Assembly (NCBI GenBank): GCA_032718475.1
Contig: JAUCBJ010004096.1
Coordinates: forward strand, 1-33,511
DNA from: Nemertoderma westbladi
Taxonomy: Eukaryota > Xenacoelomorpha > Nemertodermatida > Nemertodermatidae
Length of the DNA: 33,511 bases
Direction of reading: 5' to 3'
How positions within the stretch are numbered: the stretch's first letter is position 1; the number at the start of each line of letters is the position of its first letter. The translations under genes were made by a program, and so were the position numbers. Below the pieces are notes generated by a model. It saw nothing but the letters and a program-made list of their open reading frames with translations. It was not told the origin of the DNA and did not search any database. Shown here piece after piece: positions 26,565 through 33,511 of this stretch.

Positions 26565-27790
26565 TCATTGTACTTGACACAATGAACCCGGCGCAGAATT
26601 CTTGTGAATGTGCCATCCAGAGATGTGGTATCCTCTGCAGTTAGAGCCCAGCATGGACTCCCATAAGAGTATTGGTACTACTACTGCCATAAATAATCGA
26701 ACCTTAAGGTTTCGTTTTATTCTATGGGACTTCCAAATCCTGGACAAACTAATTAACGCTGCCCATGCCTTCCCCTTACGTATCCGAAGGCCTTCATCTG
26801 AATTTCTGCTCCATGATCCCAAGTAGCAGAAGTCATCCACGTGCTCAGCTCAAGCAAGCCATCCTTGGAGCTTATGCCATTTCTTGAGGGCTGTTTAGGT
26901 TGACTGTAGTGATTTTAGTCTCTTGGAATTTACAAAAAAAAAACGCTAGAAGCAACCTGCAACCTTTGGGCTCCCTCTAGTGATTCCAACAGTACCCCTA
27001 AGTCATCAGCAAAGTCTAGATCAGTAAGGTACTTTGCTGGATTTCCTCTACTTCTTGTGCCAGTAGGAGGTGTTACCGTCACCCCATCCTTATTAAGATG
27101 ATCTAAGGACAAGCGTAGAACATAATCAACAACAATTACGAATAAGAATGGCGCAAGTGTGTCAACCTGAAGGACTCCCCATAAGACTTCGAATGGATCT
27201 GTGTCACCGTCAGCAGTAGATACATATGTGGTGGAACCATCGCACAGTGATCTGATAGCTGCAATAATTTCCTCAGAAATCCCATATGCTGCAAGTATGC
27301 TGAACATACGTGGTCGGGAGACTGAAGTCCTTAAAGAAGTCAACAAAGATAATAGCCAGTTGTCTGTCTTTCTTTATCGATAACTCTTCGATTATCCATC
27401 AGAGTGCCAGAATAGACTCCATCATCCCACGACCTTTACGGAACCCATTTTGGTTCCCACGTAACAGTCTCTGAACAGGATCCCTGATGCGATTTAATAG
27501 AATTCTGTTGTATAGCTTTGAAGCAATCGAGATTAGTGACATTTTAGATTCCACTAAAAGATCCACGGGTTGTTAAGTTGCCCTTCTTTGGGGTTGGGAC
27601 CAACTTATTTGTTTTCAGTTCTTGAAGGACTCTCTTTGTCCTATACATGTCCACAATAGTTGGGTGAATGAGCTCCAAGCACTGAGGAATTTTAAAGACC
27701 TCAGGGGGCACGTCATCTACTCCACTGGCACAATTCAGATACACGATGTACCTCAAAGTTATCCGGCAATACCCTTTCATTGTTTAGAAG
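26565..27790 (-). mobile_element. 5'-truncated fragment of a second APE-class LINE (reverse transcriptase)
   Basis: Minus-strand pieces in several frames form one reverse transcriptase: 'GVDDVPPEVFK' with 'LVPTPKKGNLT' (27544-27780), 'LYNRILLNRIRDPVQRLLRG' with 'NGFRKGR' (near 27430-27530), 'AAYGISEEIIAAIRSL', 'GVLQVDTLAPFLF' (usual QGDTLAP, Gly replaced by Val) and 'LTDLDFADD' (26930-27346), then 'DDFCYLGSW' and 'KSHRIKRNLKVRLF' (26565-26840). The LDFADD/FCYLGSW style is that of a widespread invertebrate LINE group, probably RTE-like, but I do not assign the clade. The endonuclease is absent. Confidence 0.8.
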
Positions 27791-27840
27791 CTTCTCAAAG
27801 TGGTCCTTCCAACCGTCCAACTGTCAACCTATATTCTTTA

Positions 27841-28207
27841 TATTCTCCTATATTCTTCTCTTTTTTTGACAAGATTATTTTTTCGTACTGATAATGTTTT
27901 TAGCAGTTTGGCAAACAATAAATTTTTTTGAGTGTATAAACAGGGCTTAAGGAAATATCTATCCCGCACTTGATGTGCTACAACTTCCCTTCTTTGTCGC
28001 AGGCGTCCGTTGGATTTACTGGCGAAAGGAAAAGACCTGATGCAATCAATAAAGTATCATAAAGGCAATCAAATGCGGCAAGTATTAAAACCTTTATAGA
28101 ACAATTATTAGTAACTACCTTAGTATAGATACCACTGTGTGTTAGTTATCACTTTAAATTACATTCTTATGAATATCGGTCACAGACAGATACACCGCGT
28201 TATGGCA
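27841..28207. other. Noncoding stretch
   Basis: No gene or repeat recognised between the LINE fragment and the minisatellite. Confidence 0.5.
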
Positions 28208-28515
28208 ACTGTTGCGTTCGGCAAGAGTCGTGATTCGGCAATAACGTTACGTTTCGGCAAAAAATATGCATTTCGGCAAAAAGTCGCAATTTGGAAAAAG
28301 TCACGATTCAGCAATACAATTTGCGTTTAGGCAAAATATTTGCGTTTCGGCAAAAAAGTCGCAATAAAAAGTCGCAATTTGGCAAAAAGACGCGATTCAG
28401 AAATAAAATTTGCGTTTTGGCAAAAAGTTGCGTTTCGGCAACATTCGCGATTCGTCAAAAAATTCACGTTTCGGCAAAAAGATCCGTTTCGACAAAAAAG
28501 TTGCCTACCGGCATT
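28208..28515. repeat. Short-period degenerate minisatellite (tttcggcaaaaagtcgc-type)
   Basis: Variants of 'gcgtttcggcaaaaagtcgc' and 'gattcggcaa' are repeated about 14-16 times with a period of 15-22 bases. All plus-strand frames are open through much of it, which reflects the lack of stop codons in the unit, not coding. Confidence 0.85.
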
Positions 28516-28545
28516 GCGTAAATTTTTTTTTGTTTTTTTTTTGGT

Positions 28546-28681
28546 GGGGGGGGGGGGGGGTGGTGGCGCCTCAATAACGACAACAATTGCAGGATATGAT
28601 GTATAGTATAAATTACTATTACATTACACCATGTCCCAGAATATAGTGTCGTAATTCAGTGACGCCCCCCCCCCCCCCCCC
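28546..28681. mobile_element. Small fold-back element bounded by poly-G and poly-C
   Basis: A 15-G run (28546-28560) and a 17-C run (28665-28681) bound a 136-bp imperfect palindrome. Inside the runs, 'ggcgcctcaataacgaca' pairs, with a few mismatches, with the complement of 'tgtcgtaattcagtgacgcc', and the resemblance continues inward ('aggatatgatgta' against 'gggacatggtgta'). No target-site duplication was established. Confidence 0.6.
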
Positions 28682-28736
28682 ACCCCTAATTTTTCTACAA
28701 TTCTTAATGAGATAGCATGAAATTTGAAACAGAGAT

Positions 28737-29429
28737 AGTTTCACCTCCCGACCACTGACTGGGTGAGCCAGAATTTTTATTTTTGCTTTCAATCTTTAGC
28801 TACAAGCGTTTAAAAAAGTGTCTCCAGCGATATTACACCAGTTACACCGCAGTTATTCTTCTACCATATAGCTGTTTGTTGGTACCAATGGAAAGCTGAC
28901 CCTGCAAGGATTCCAAATATGTACCACAATTTGAATTTCGTTGAAAATAGCGGAGATATGGGCGTTCAAATTTTGCATGGTTATGCACCTATGCGAGGCT
29001 ATTTTATTATATTTAATAAATACATCATAATCTGGAATATTTTGTTTATCCAAATACGTAGCTGGGCAACAATGCATTACATCTTTAATCATACTATTAC
29101 GTAGCTATTCATACATTTAAAAAATGTTCCAGAATATGTTTTATTTATTAAATAGAATAAAATAGCCTCACGCCTGTGCAAAACCATGCAACATTTGAAC
29201 GCTCATATCTCAGCTATTTTTCAACGAAATTCAAATTGTGTTACATATTTGGAATCCATGCATGACCAGCTTTCAATTGGTACCAACAAACAGCTATAAA
29301 GTAGAAGAATAACTGCGGTGTAACTGGTGTAATATCGCTGGAGACACTTTATTTAAACGCTTGTAACTAAAGATTGAAAGCAAAAATAAATATTCTGGCT
29401 CACCCAGTCAGTGGTCGGGAGGTGAAACT
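28737..29429. mobile_element. 693-bp long-fold-back MITE
   Basis: The two halves are inverted copies of each other over most of their length: AGTTTCACCTCCCGACCACT at 28737 mirrors the end at 29429. Inner blocks also mirror ('ggagacac' / 'gtgtctcc', 'ggtaccaa' / 'ttggtacc'). AGAT flanks both ends (28733-28736 and 29430-29433) as a possible 4-bp target duplication; a TA duplication with ends one base further in is equally consistent. There is no coding capacity. A divergent relative lies at 40-515. Confidence 0.85.
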
Positions 29430-29443
29430 AGATTTCATTCAAA

Positions 29444-29505
29444 GTAAAACCTGACCTCAGAAATGAAATCAACGACCATGAAAATCCCCATGACAAAAAT
29501 CTGAG
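29444..29505 (-). repeat. Dispersed relative of the 143-bp repeat unit
   Basis: Read on the minus strand, 'catggggattttcatggtcg' and 'ttgatttcatttctgaggtc' align with the start of each 143-bp unit at 12639-13182 ('tatgggggttttaagg.gtgctgatttcatttctgatgtcag'). Confidence 0.7.
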
Positions 29506-29889
29506 CATGGTTATGTTCTTTCTTGTTGCTAGAAAAGTATTGACAGACATTCTCACATATTAGCAGACAGTTTTTGCGCGGGAAGGCAACCTTTAAAATC
29601 AATTATCTCAGAATGACATTTATCATTTTTAAAACACAACTACTCGTCCGCCATTTTTCAACCAAATCTAATGATTTTTAGGCTCATTCGAAAGGGTTTC
29701 GGCAGTTCTTTAACATTTATCTTATAGAATTTCTTTAAAAAAAGTTTATTAGGTCGATAAAAGTAGCATATATATTCTCATAATTAGTTTAGGTGCTCTG
29801 TTATTACATAAAATTGCCATGTGGGATTTATATTAAAGAAGAAAACATTCAGTGATCTAGGTGGGGCCTTTACTTTCTCTTCAGTATCT
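29506..29889. other. Noncoding stretch
   Basis: Nothing recognised. AT-rich, with a few T/A runs. Confidence 0.5.
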
Positions 29890-30005
29890 AAGGGGTTAAA
29901 CCAAACATAAACCAATAACCATATATGGAAGGTGTTAAACCAAACATAAACCAATAACCATATATGGAAGGGGTTAACCAAACATTAACCAATAACCCAT
30001 AACCA
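29890..30005. repeat. 39-bp tandem repeat, about three units
   Basis: 'aaggggttaaaccaaacataaaccaataaccatatatgg' starts at 29890, 29929 and 29968. The first two are almost identical; the third is shortened and diverged. Confidence 0.9.
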
Positions 30006-30439
30006 TCACACATATAAACTGGTACCGGTAACATATAGCAGTTGTGTTTAATGAATCATATAGAACTGTAGACCAGGTACAGTATCTCTTCTACAACTCA
30101 TTGGGAATTCAAACTGTAAAATAAATAATAAAAACGTTAAAGTAAATAATTTTATAGTAAAAAACGATATTATTATTCCGGAACTACAGTATTATTAATA
30201 ATTATTATTAACTTTTCACCCAAATATATTATTATATTTTATTTATATTTATATAAATATATTATTTAATATTTATTATTATAATTTTTTATAATTATAT
30301 TAATATTATTTATTATATTTTATAATTTAATATAAATAGTTAAATTAAGTTTTAATTAATAATATTATTGAGAATATACCATATACATTTACCGTTTAAT
30401 ATTTGTGGATTTTAATAATATACTGTATTAATAGTTGTA
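30006..30439. other. Very AT-rich noncoding stretch
   Basis: From about 30120 to 30330 the sequence is almost only A and T with many short palindromes ('atataaatatatta'). No gene. Confidence 0.6.
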
Positions 30440-30571
30440 TTGAGTTATATTAGTTATATTAGTTATCTTAGTTGTATTGATCCAGTAACTCCCGTAGCGA
30501 TGCGCATTGCGTTCTGTCGGTTTTGGAGTCTCCAATTATTATTCCATGTTTTTCAACGCAGTAACAGCTAA
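30440..30571 (-). repeat. 3' UTR and short tandem tail of the RLE LINE
   Basis: After the stop codon of the LINE ORF there is a short 3' UTR, then on the coding strand repeats of 'aactaatat' type ('aagataactaatataactaatataactcaatacaacta', 30440-30485). Short tandem tails are common at LINE 3' ends. This marks the probable 3' end of the element. Confidence 0.6.
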
Positions 30572-33511
30572 CTAACGATGTTGGTCTGGGTGCTCAAAGA
30601 GGCCGCCTGGAGAAGGTCCCGCCGTCGCTAGGATGGAAGCGGCATTACCCACGAGAATGGCTATACCAATTCGCTGTAGAAGGAACCGGTGAGAGCGGGG
30701 TTCGTGGGTAACTATCTGCAGACGGGAACCAATCTCATGGAGGTAGTTGGAGGTCTCCGGGCCGGGGCGACCCAAGGTTTCAAAGGCCACGGGATGGAAG
30801 ATGTGGCCTCGCTCCATCACCTCGTTGTAGGTGGCATTTTTGCCACGTTCTGCTCCCTCCACGGTGCGCCCTCCGGCAATTAGCGTCTGGTGCACATGGC
30901 TTGGTGCCAGCGGATCGACCACTGTGGCATCCCAGGTGAGGGTTCGGCCCTGGGACCATGGAACCAGGGTGACTCCATCTACCCTCTTCCCATCATTCCT
31001 GCAGAGGCCTGGGGGCTCCAGGATGGAAGGGACCCCACAGCTGACCAGCGCCCGCCTCACAATGTCATTCAACATCGCATGGCGGGCATGACGGCCAGCG
31101 CTCCTCCGACAGGAAAGGCCGTGGAGGCCATTCGCAGCCACTGGAGTTCCACATCGATCGCATGTGTGGGGTTCCACTACTTTACATCCAAGGCGAGTGG
31201 CAATGGCGATTCGAAACTGCGAATTCGAAAGCTTCAGTCCTAATGAGGCGCTAGGAAGTGCATCGATCCAGCAGCCCGCAGTAGGGTCAGCGAGGGAGTT
31301 CAAACGGGCGAGATCAAGGGGTGTAGCCACGAGGCGTAGGGTGGCGAGATTCTCCTCGTGAACTGGGAGCATCCAGGCTCTCTGACTCGATACAGCGGGA
31401 GGTGGTGCTGAATCTCGCGGTAGGGATGCACTTCGGGTAGCATGGGCCGACTCCATGTATGGTCCAGGAGACCCATCGGACTGGTGTAGACGGTTGGAGA
31501 GCTCGGTACAGGCAGCCGCTGAAGCCAAAAAGGCAGAGGGTGCGAGCTGCACCGCCGAGCTCAATCCTAGTCCACCCAATCGTGCTGGGAGGCAGGCCTG
31601 GGCCCAGGCTTGATCGCCAATGTCGGTATTGGCGACCTCTTGGAGGGCACTTCGGAGGATTCGGTCGTAGTCCCTGAGAAGTGCTGGGAACTGGAAGCAG
31701 GGAGCCGTCCTGAGGAAGTACGTAAGCCGTGGCATGGCGAACGAGTTCCTCAGGAGGAAGAAACCGTGGTGGGCCTCCAGCAGTGGAAGACGGCTGACAA
31801 GCGTGGAGAGGTCCCCCACCTTTCTCGTCAGACAGGAGGTGATGGCAGTTTCACCAATCGGAGACCCCAGCATTGTTAACTGGTCCAGTGGAGGGTACTG
31901 GATACCCGGGCAAATGGCATCAAATGCTGATCGTATTTGGGCCTGGGACTCCTCTGACTCAGTACCCAGGAAGAACACCTCGCTCTTCTTTGGGTTGATA
32001 GATAGCCCATATCCCTTCCCTTCGTTAATAACCTTCTCCAGGTCCTGTAGGACAGTGCGATAGTCATCAGCAATGTTCCCATCATCCAGGTACCAGACAT
32101 TGAAGCGAGATTCCAGCCCCTGGATGATTGGATTCGCAGTATCCCCGAAGAGGCGAGGTCCATCAGTATCCCCCTGTTGTATTCCCTCGTCGGAGAGGAT
32201 GGTGTCATTACCATGGAGAAGGAAGGTTGCCGCTCCATACGCCGCGAGGGTGTAGTTATAGATGGAGGGATACTGGGAATGTATGCTCTCCAGCATGGTG
32301 TCTCGTCTAATGGAATTAAACGCGTTGCTGAAATCAACTTTAAGTAACACCGTCCCCGGATGGTTCTCACCACACACAAGTGCCCTTGTAGCATGGACTG
32401 CCGCCTCAGCGCCAAGCTTGCAACCAATTCCTAGCTGCACTGCCCCATATGACTGGGTCCGTAGGTCCGCCACTATGTAACCGACGAACTTTCCACATAG
32501 CCGTCGTAAGGTGACCCCAACAGCAATAGGGCGGATTCCACCACCTCTCTTTGTGAAGGCAAAAAGATTAGCCCCAAAGAAAAGTGGGCGGACAGGAACT
32601 GGTATCTCGCCTGCAACAGTGCTGTCAACAAAACATGCAAGGGATGCGAGTAGGCGCTCACCTGCTTCACCATTGGTAGGTGAAACTAAATCCTTCAGAA
32701 TCTGGGGACGCAGCCCATCTGGCCCACCTGCACTTCCACTGGGGAATGAAGCGATTAACTGCCGAAGAATGGTGGGAGAGCAGGGTCGAGCGGCTTGAGT
32801 AACTGGTGGGGGTGGTTCTCTCCTATCAAGGGGTCGGGGTGGGTGTTTCTCCTGTAGACCTAAACGTGTCTCTGGTGTATCTGGGGCGATAGTATCCCTT
32901 GAGGATGCCAACCTGATGGCTCCCTTAATGTCCCCATCCTCTATCTTCTCGGCAACCGCTGTGGCTAGGCGAATGGAGTCCCCTTGGATCTTTTGTGAAA
33001 CTGATCTCGGGGGAACAGACCGTGGCGGAGGGAGACCCAGGCCCCCTTGAGTCATAGCTCGGAAGTCCGCAATCTTCTGGTTGACATGAGTGGCAAGGGA
33101 TCGATGGTGCTTCCTTCCACCTCGTCTAGGGGCCGGGATACAGCAGTGTCCAACCATGAGTAACCGGACCCAAGCCTGTATGTTCAATGGGTCTTCCGCT
33201 ACCGTAGTTAAGATTTCACCCAATAGGTCCGCTAAGCTGGTCCTCGATGCCTTAGGGACATGTCTCAACTGGCGACATCGCCATCCCTGTAACTGATTAA
33301 GAATATCCCTGTCTGATGGCTCCACTGTCTCACCAGATGATTGGCTTCCCAAATGGGTTTGGGGACCAGTTGTCATTCCTGCAGGGTGATCTGACCCTGG
33401 GCAACGTTGGGAGACTGGTCCGTGAATGCGTAGAGTACCATTTGCTTTGATGGCCACTAACCGCGCGCACGATGGACAATGGGTACTGAGGGCGCTGGTG
33501 CGTACCGTTGG
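30572..33511 (-). CDS. RLE-type LINE ORF: zinc finger, reverse transcriptase, CCHC, nuclease
   Basis: Open on the minus strand from the window edge to a TAG at 30572 with no frame break; the 5' end is outside the window. Upstream of an internal GTG at 33457 the frame continues with a zinc finger beginning 'HCPSCARL' and ending near 'RIHGP..RCPGS'. Counting from that GTG: an Arg-rich 'APRRGGRKHH' stretch (109-118), reverse transcriptase at about 225-500 with 'SAGGPDGLRPQ', 'GGIRPIAVGVTLRR', 'VDFSNAFNS' (motif A), 'GIQQGDTDGP' and 'VWYLDDG' (458-459 catalytic Asp pair), a CX2CX9HX3C knuckle (C766, C769, H779, C783), and a PD-(D/E)XK-like nuclease ('GKRVDGVTLVPW', 'TWDATVVD'; Asp 827 and 843). 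Family members usually have RPDG; here Pro is Val. This architecture is that of R2-superclade LINEs, which nick with a restriction-like endonuclease. Clade not assigned. Confidence 0.9.
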   Translation of the reverse strand, partial: PTVRTSALSTHCPSCARLVAIKANGTLRIHGPVSQRCPGSDHPAGMTTGPQTHLGSQSSGETVEPSDRDILNQLQGWRCRQLRHVPKASRTSLADLLGEILTTVAEDPLNIQAWVRLLMVGHCCIPAPRRGGRKHHRSLATHVNQKIADFRAMTQGGLGLPPPRSVPPRSVSQKIQGDSIRLATAVAEKIEDGDIKGAIRLASSRDTIAPDTPETRLGLQEKHPPRPLDRREPPPPVTQAARPCSPTILRQLIASFPSGSAGGPDGLRPQILKDLVSPTNGEAGERLLASLACFVDSTVAGEIPVPVRPLFFGANLFAFTKRGGGIRPIAVGVTLRRLCGKFVGYIVADLRTQSYGAVQLGIGCKLGAEAAVHATRALVCGENHPGTVLLKVDFSNAFNSIRRDTMLESIHSQYPSIYNYTLAAYGAATFLLHGNDTILSDEGIQQGDTDGPRLFGDTANPIIQGLESRFNVWYLDDGNIADDYRTVLQDLEKVINEGKGYGLSINPKKSEVFFLGTESEESQAQIRSAFDAICPGIQYPPLDQLTMLGSPIGETAITSCLTRKVGDLSTLVSRLPLLEAHHGFFLLRNSFAMPRLTYFLRTAPCFQFPALLRDYDRILRSALQEVANTDIGDQAWAQACLPARLGGLGLSSAVQLAPSAFLASAAACTELSNRLHQSDGSPGPYMESAHATRSASLPRDSAPPPAVSSQRAWMLPVHEENLATLRLVATPLDLARLNSLADPTAGCWIDALPSASLGLKLSNSQFRIAIATRLGCKVVEPHTCDRCGTPVAANGLHGLSCRRSAGRHARHAMLNDIVRRALVSCGVPSILEPPGLCRNDGKRVDGVTLVPWSQGRTLTWDATVVDPLAPSHVHQTLIAGGRTVEGAERGKNATYNEVMERGHIFHPVAFETLGRPGPETSNYLHEIGSRLQIVTHEPRSHRFLLQRIGIAILVGNAASILATAGPSPGGLFEHPDQHR

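Noticed and set aside
28139-28606. Overlapping ORFs in the minisatellite
   Set aside because: Three frames are open at once because the short unit lacks stop codons; composition is purely repeat-driven.
30689-33296. Plus-strand ORFs opposite the RLE LINE
   Set aside because: All lie antisense to the recognisable reverse transcriptase and nuclease frame and have no features of their own.

Overview
This is a stretch of AT-rich nuclear DNA from an animal, most likely a marine invertebrate, and it is almost entirely a graveyard of transposable elements. The evidence is the mix of metazoan element families (BEL/Pao, CR1/L2-type, a second APE-type LINE, an RLE-type LINE, piggyBac), eukaryotic-style satellites and microsatellites, and the absence of operons. 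The species cannot be read from the sequence. I recognise no intact ordinary host gene.

Layout. 1-6400: AT-rich noncoding DNA with a divergent fold-back element (40-515), a small minus-strand ORF faintly like a NIDO domain (3875-4204), a piggyBac transposase fragment (4284-4745) and degenerate tandem repeats (5250-6130). 6490-12600: a 5'-truncated BEL/Pao retrotransposon on the plus strand. Its reverse transcriptase is split by a 1.57-kb TTAA-flanked, piggyBac-like non-autonomous element that contains a 162-bp satellite, and its frame is also shifted near 9240. RNase H, integrase and the C-terminal domain are otherwise open to 11763, followed by LTR-like DNA. 12600-14250: a 143-bp tandem repeat, a hairpin-bearing transposon end, and an inverted partial copy of the LTR-like DNA flanked by a direct duplication. 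15127-15290: a tRNA-like SINE head.

16636-20140 is the part I cannot assign. A CpG-rich leader precedes four plus-strand reading frames that chain through different frames. The longest is cut by one TGA, beyond which the same frame continues and encodes a Cys/His-rich region with an exact CX2CX4HX4C zinc knuckle. It looks like a Gag or nucleocapsid polyprotein without a polymerase, either a decayed retroelement or virus-derived copy or a recoded multi-ORF gene.

21246-26300 (minus) is a nearly full-length but frame-broken CR1/L2-type LINE: ORF1 with coiled coil and RNA-binding region, then ORF2 with PHD-like finger, endonuclease and reverse transcriptase. Next to it, 26565-27790 (minus) is a 5'-truncated fragment of a second LINE. 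28200-30330 holds a short-period minisatellite, two fold-back elements and a 39-bp repeat. 30572-33511 (minus) is an RLE-type LINE, open for 979 codons to the window edge, with N-terminal zinc finger, reverse transcriptase (YLDD), gag-knuckle-like CCHC and PD-(D/E)XK-like nuclease; it is the best-preserved element here.
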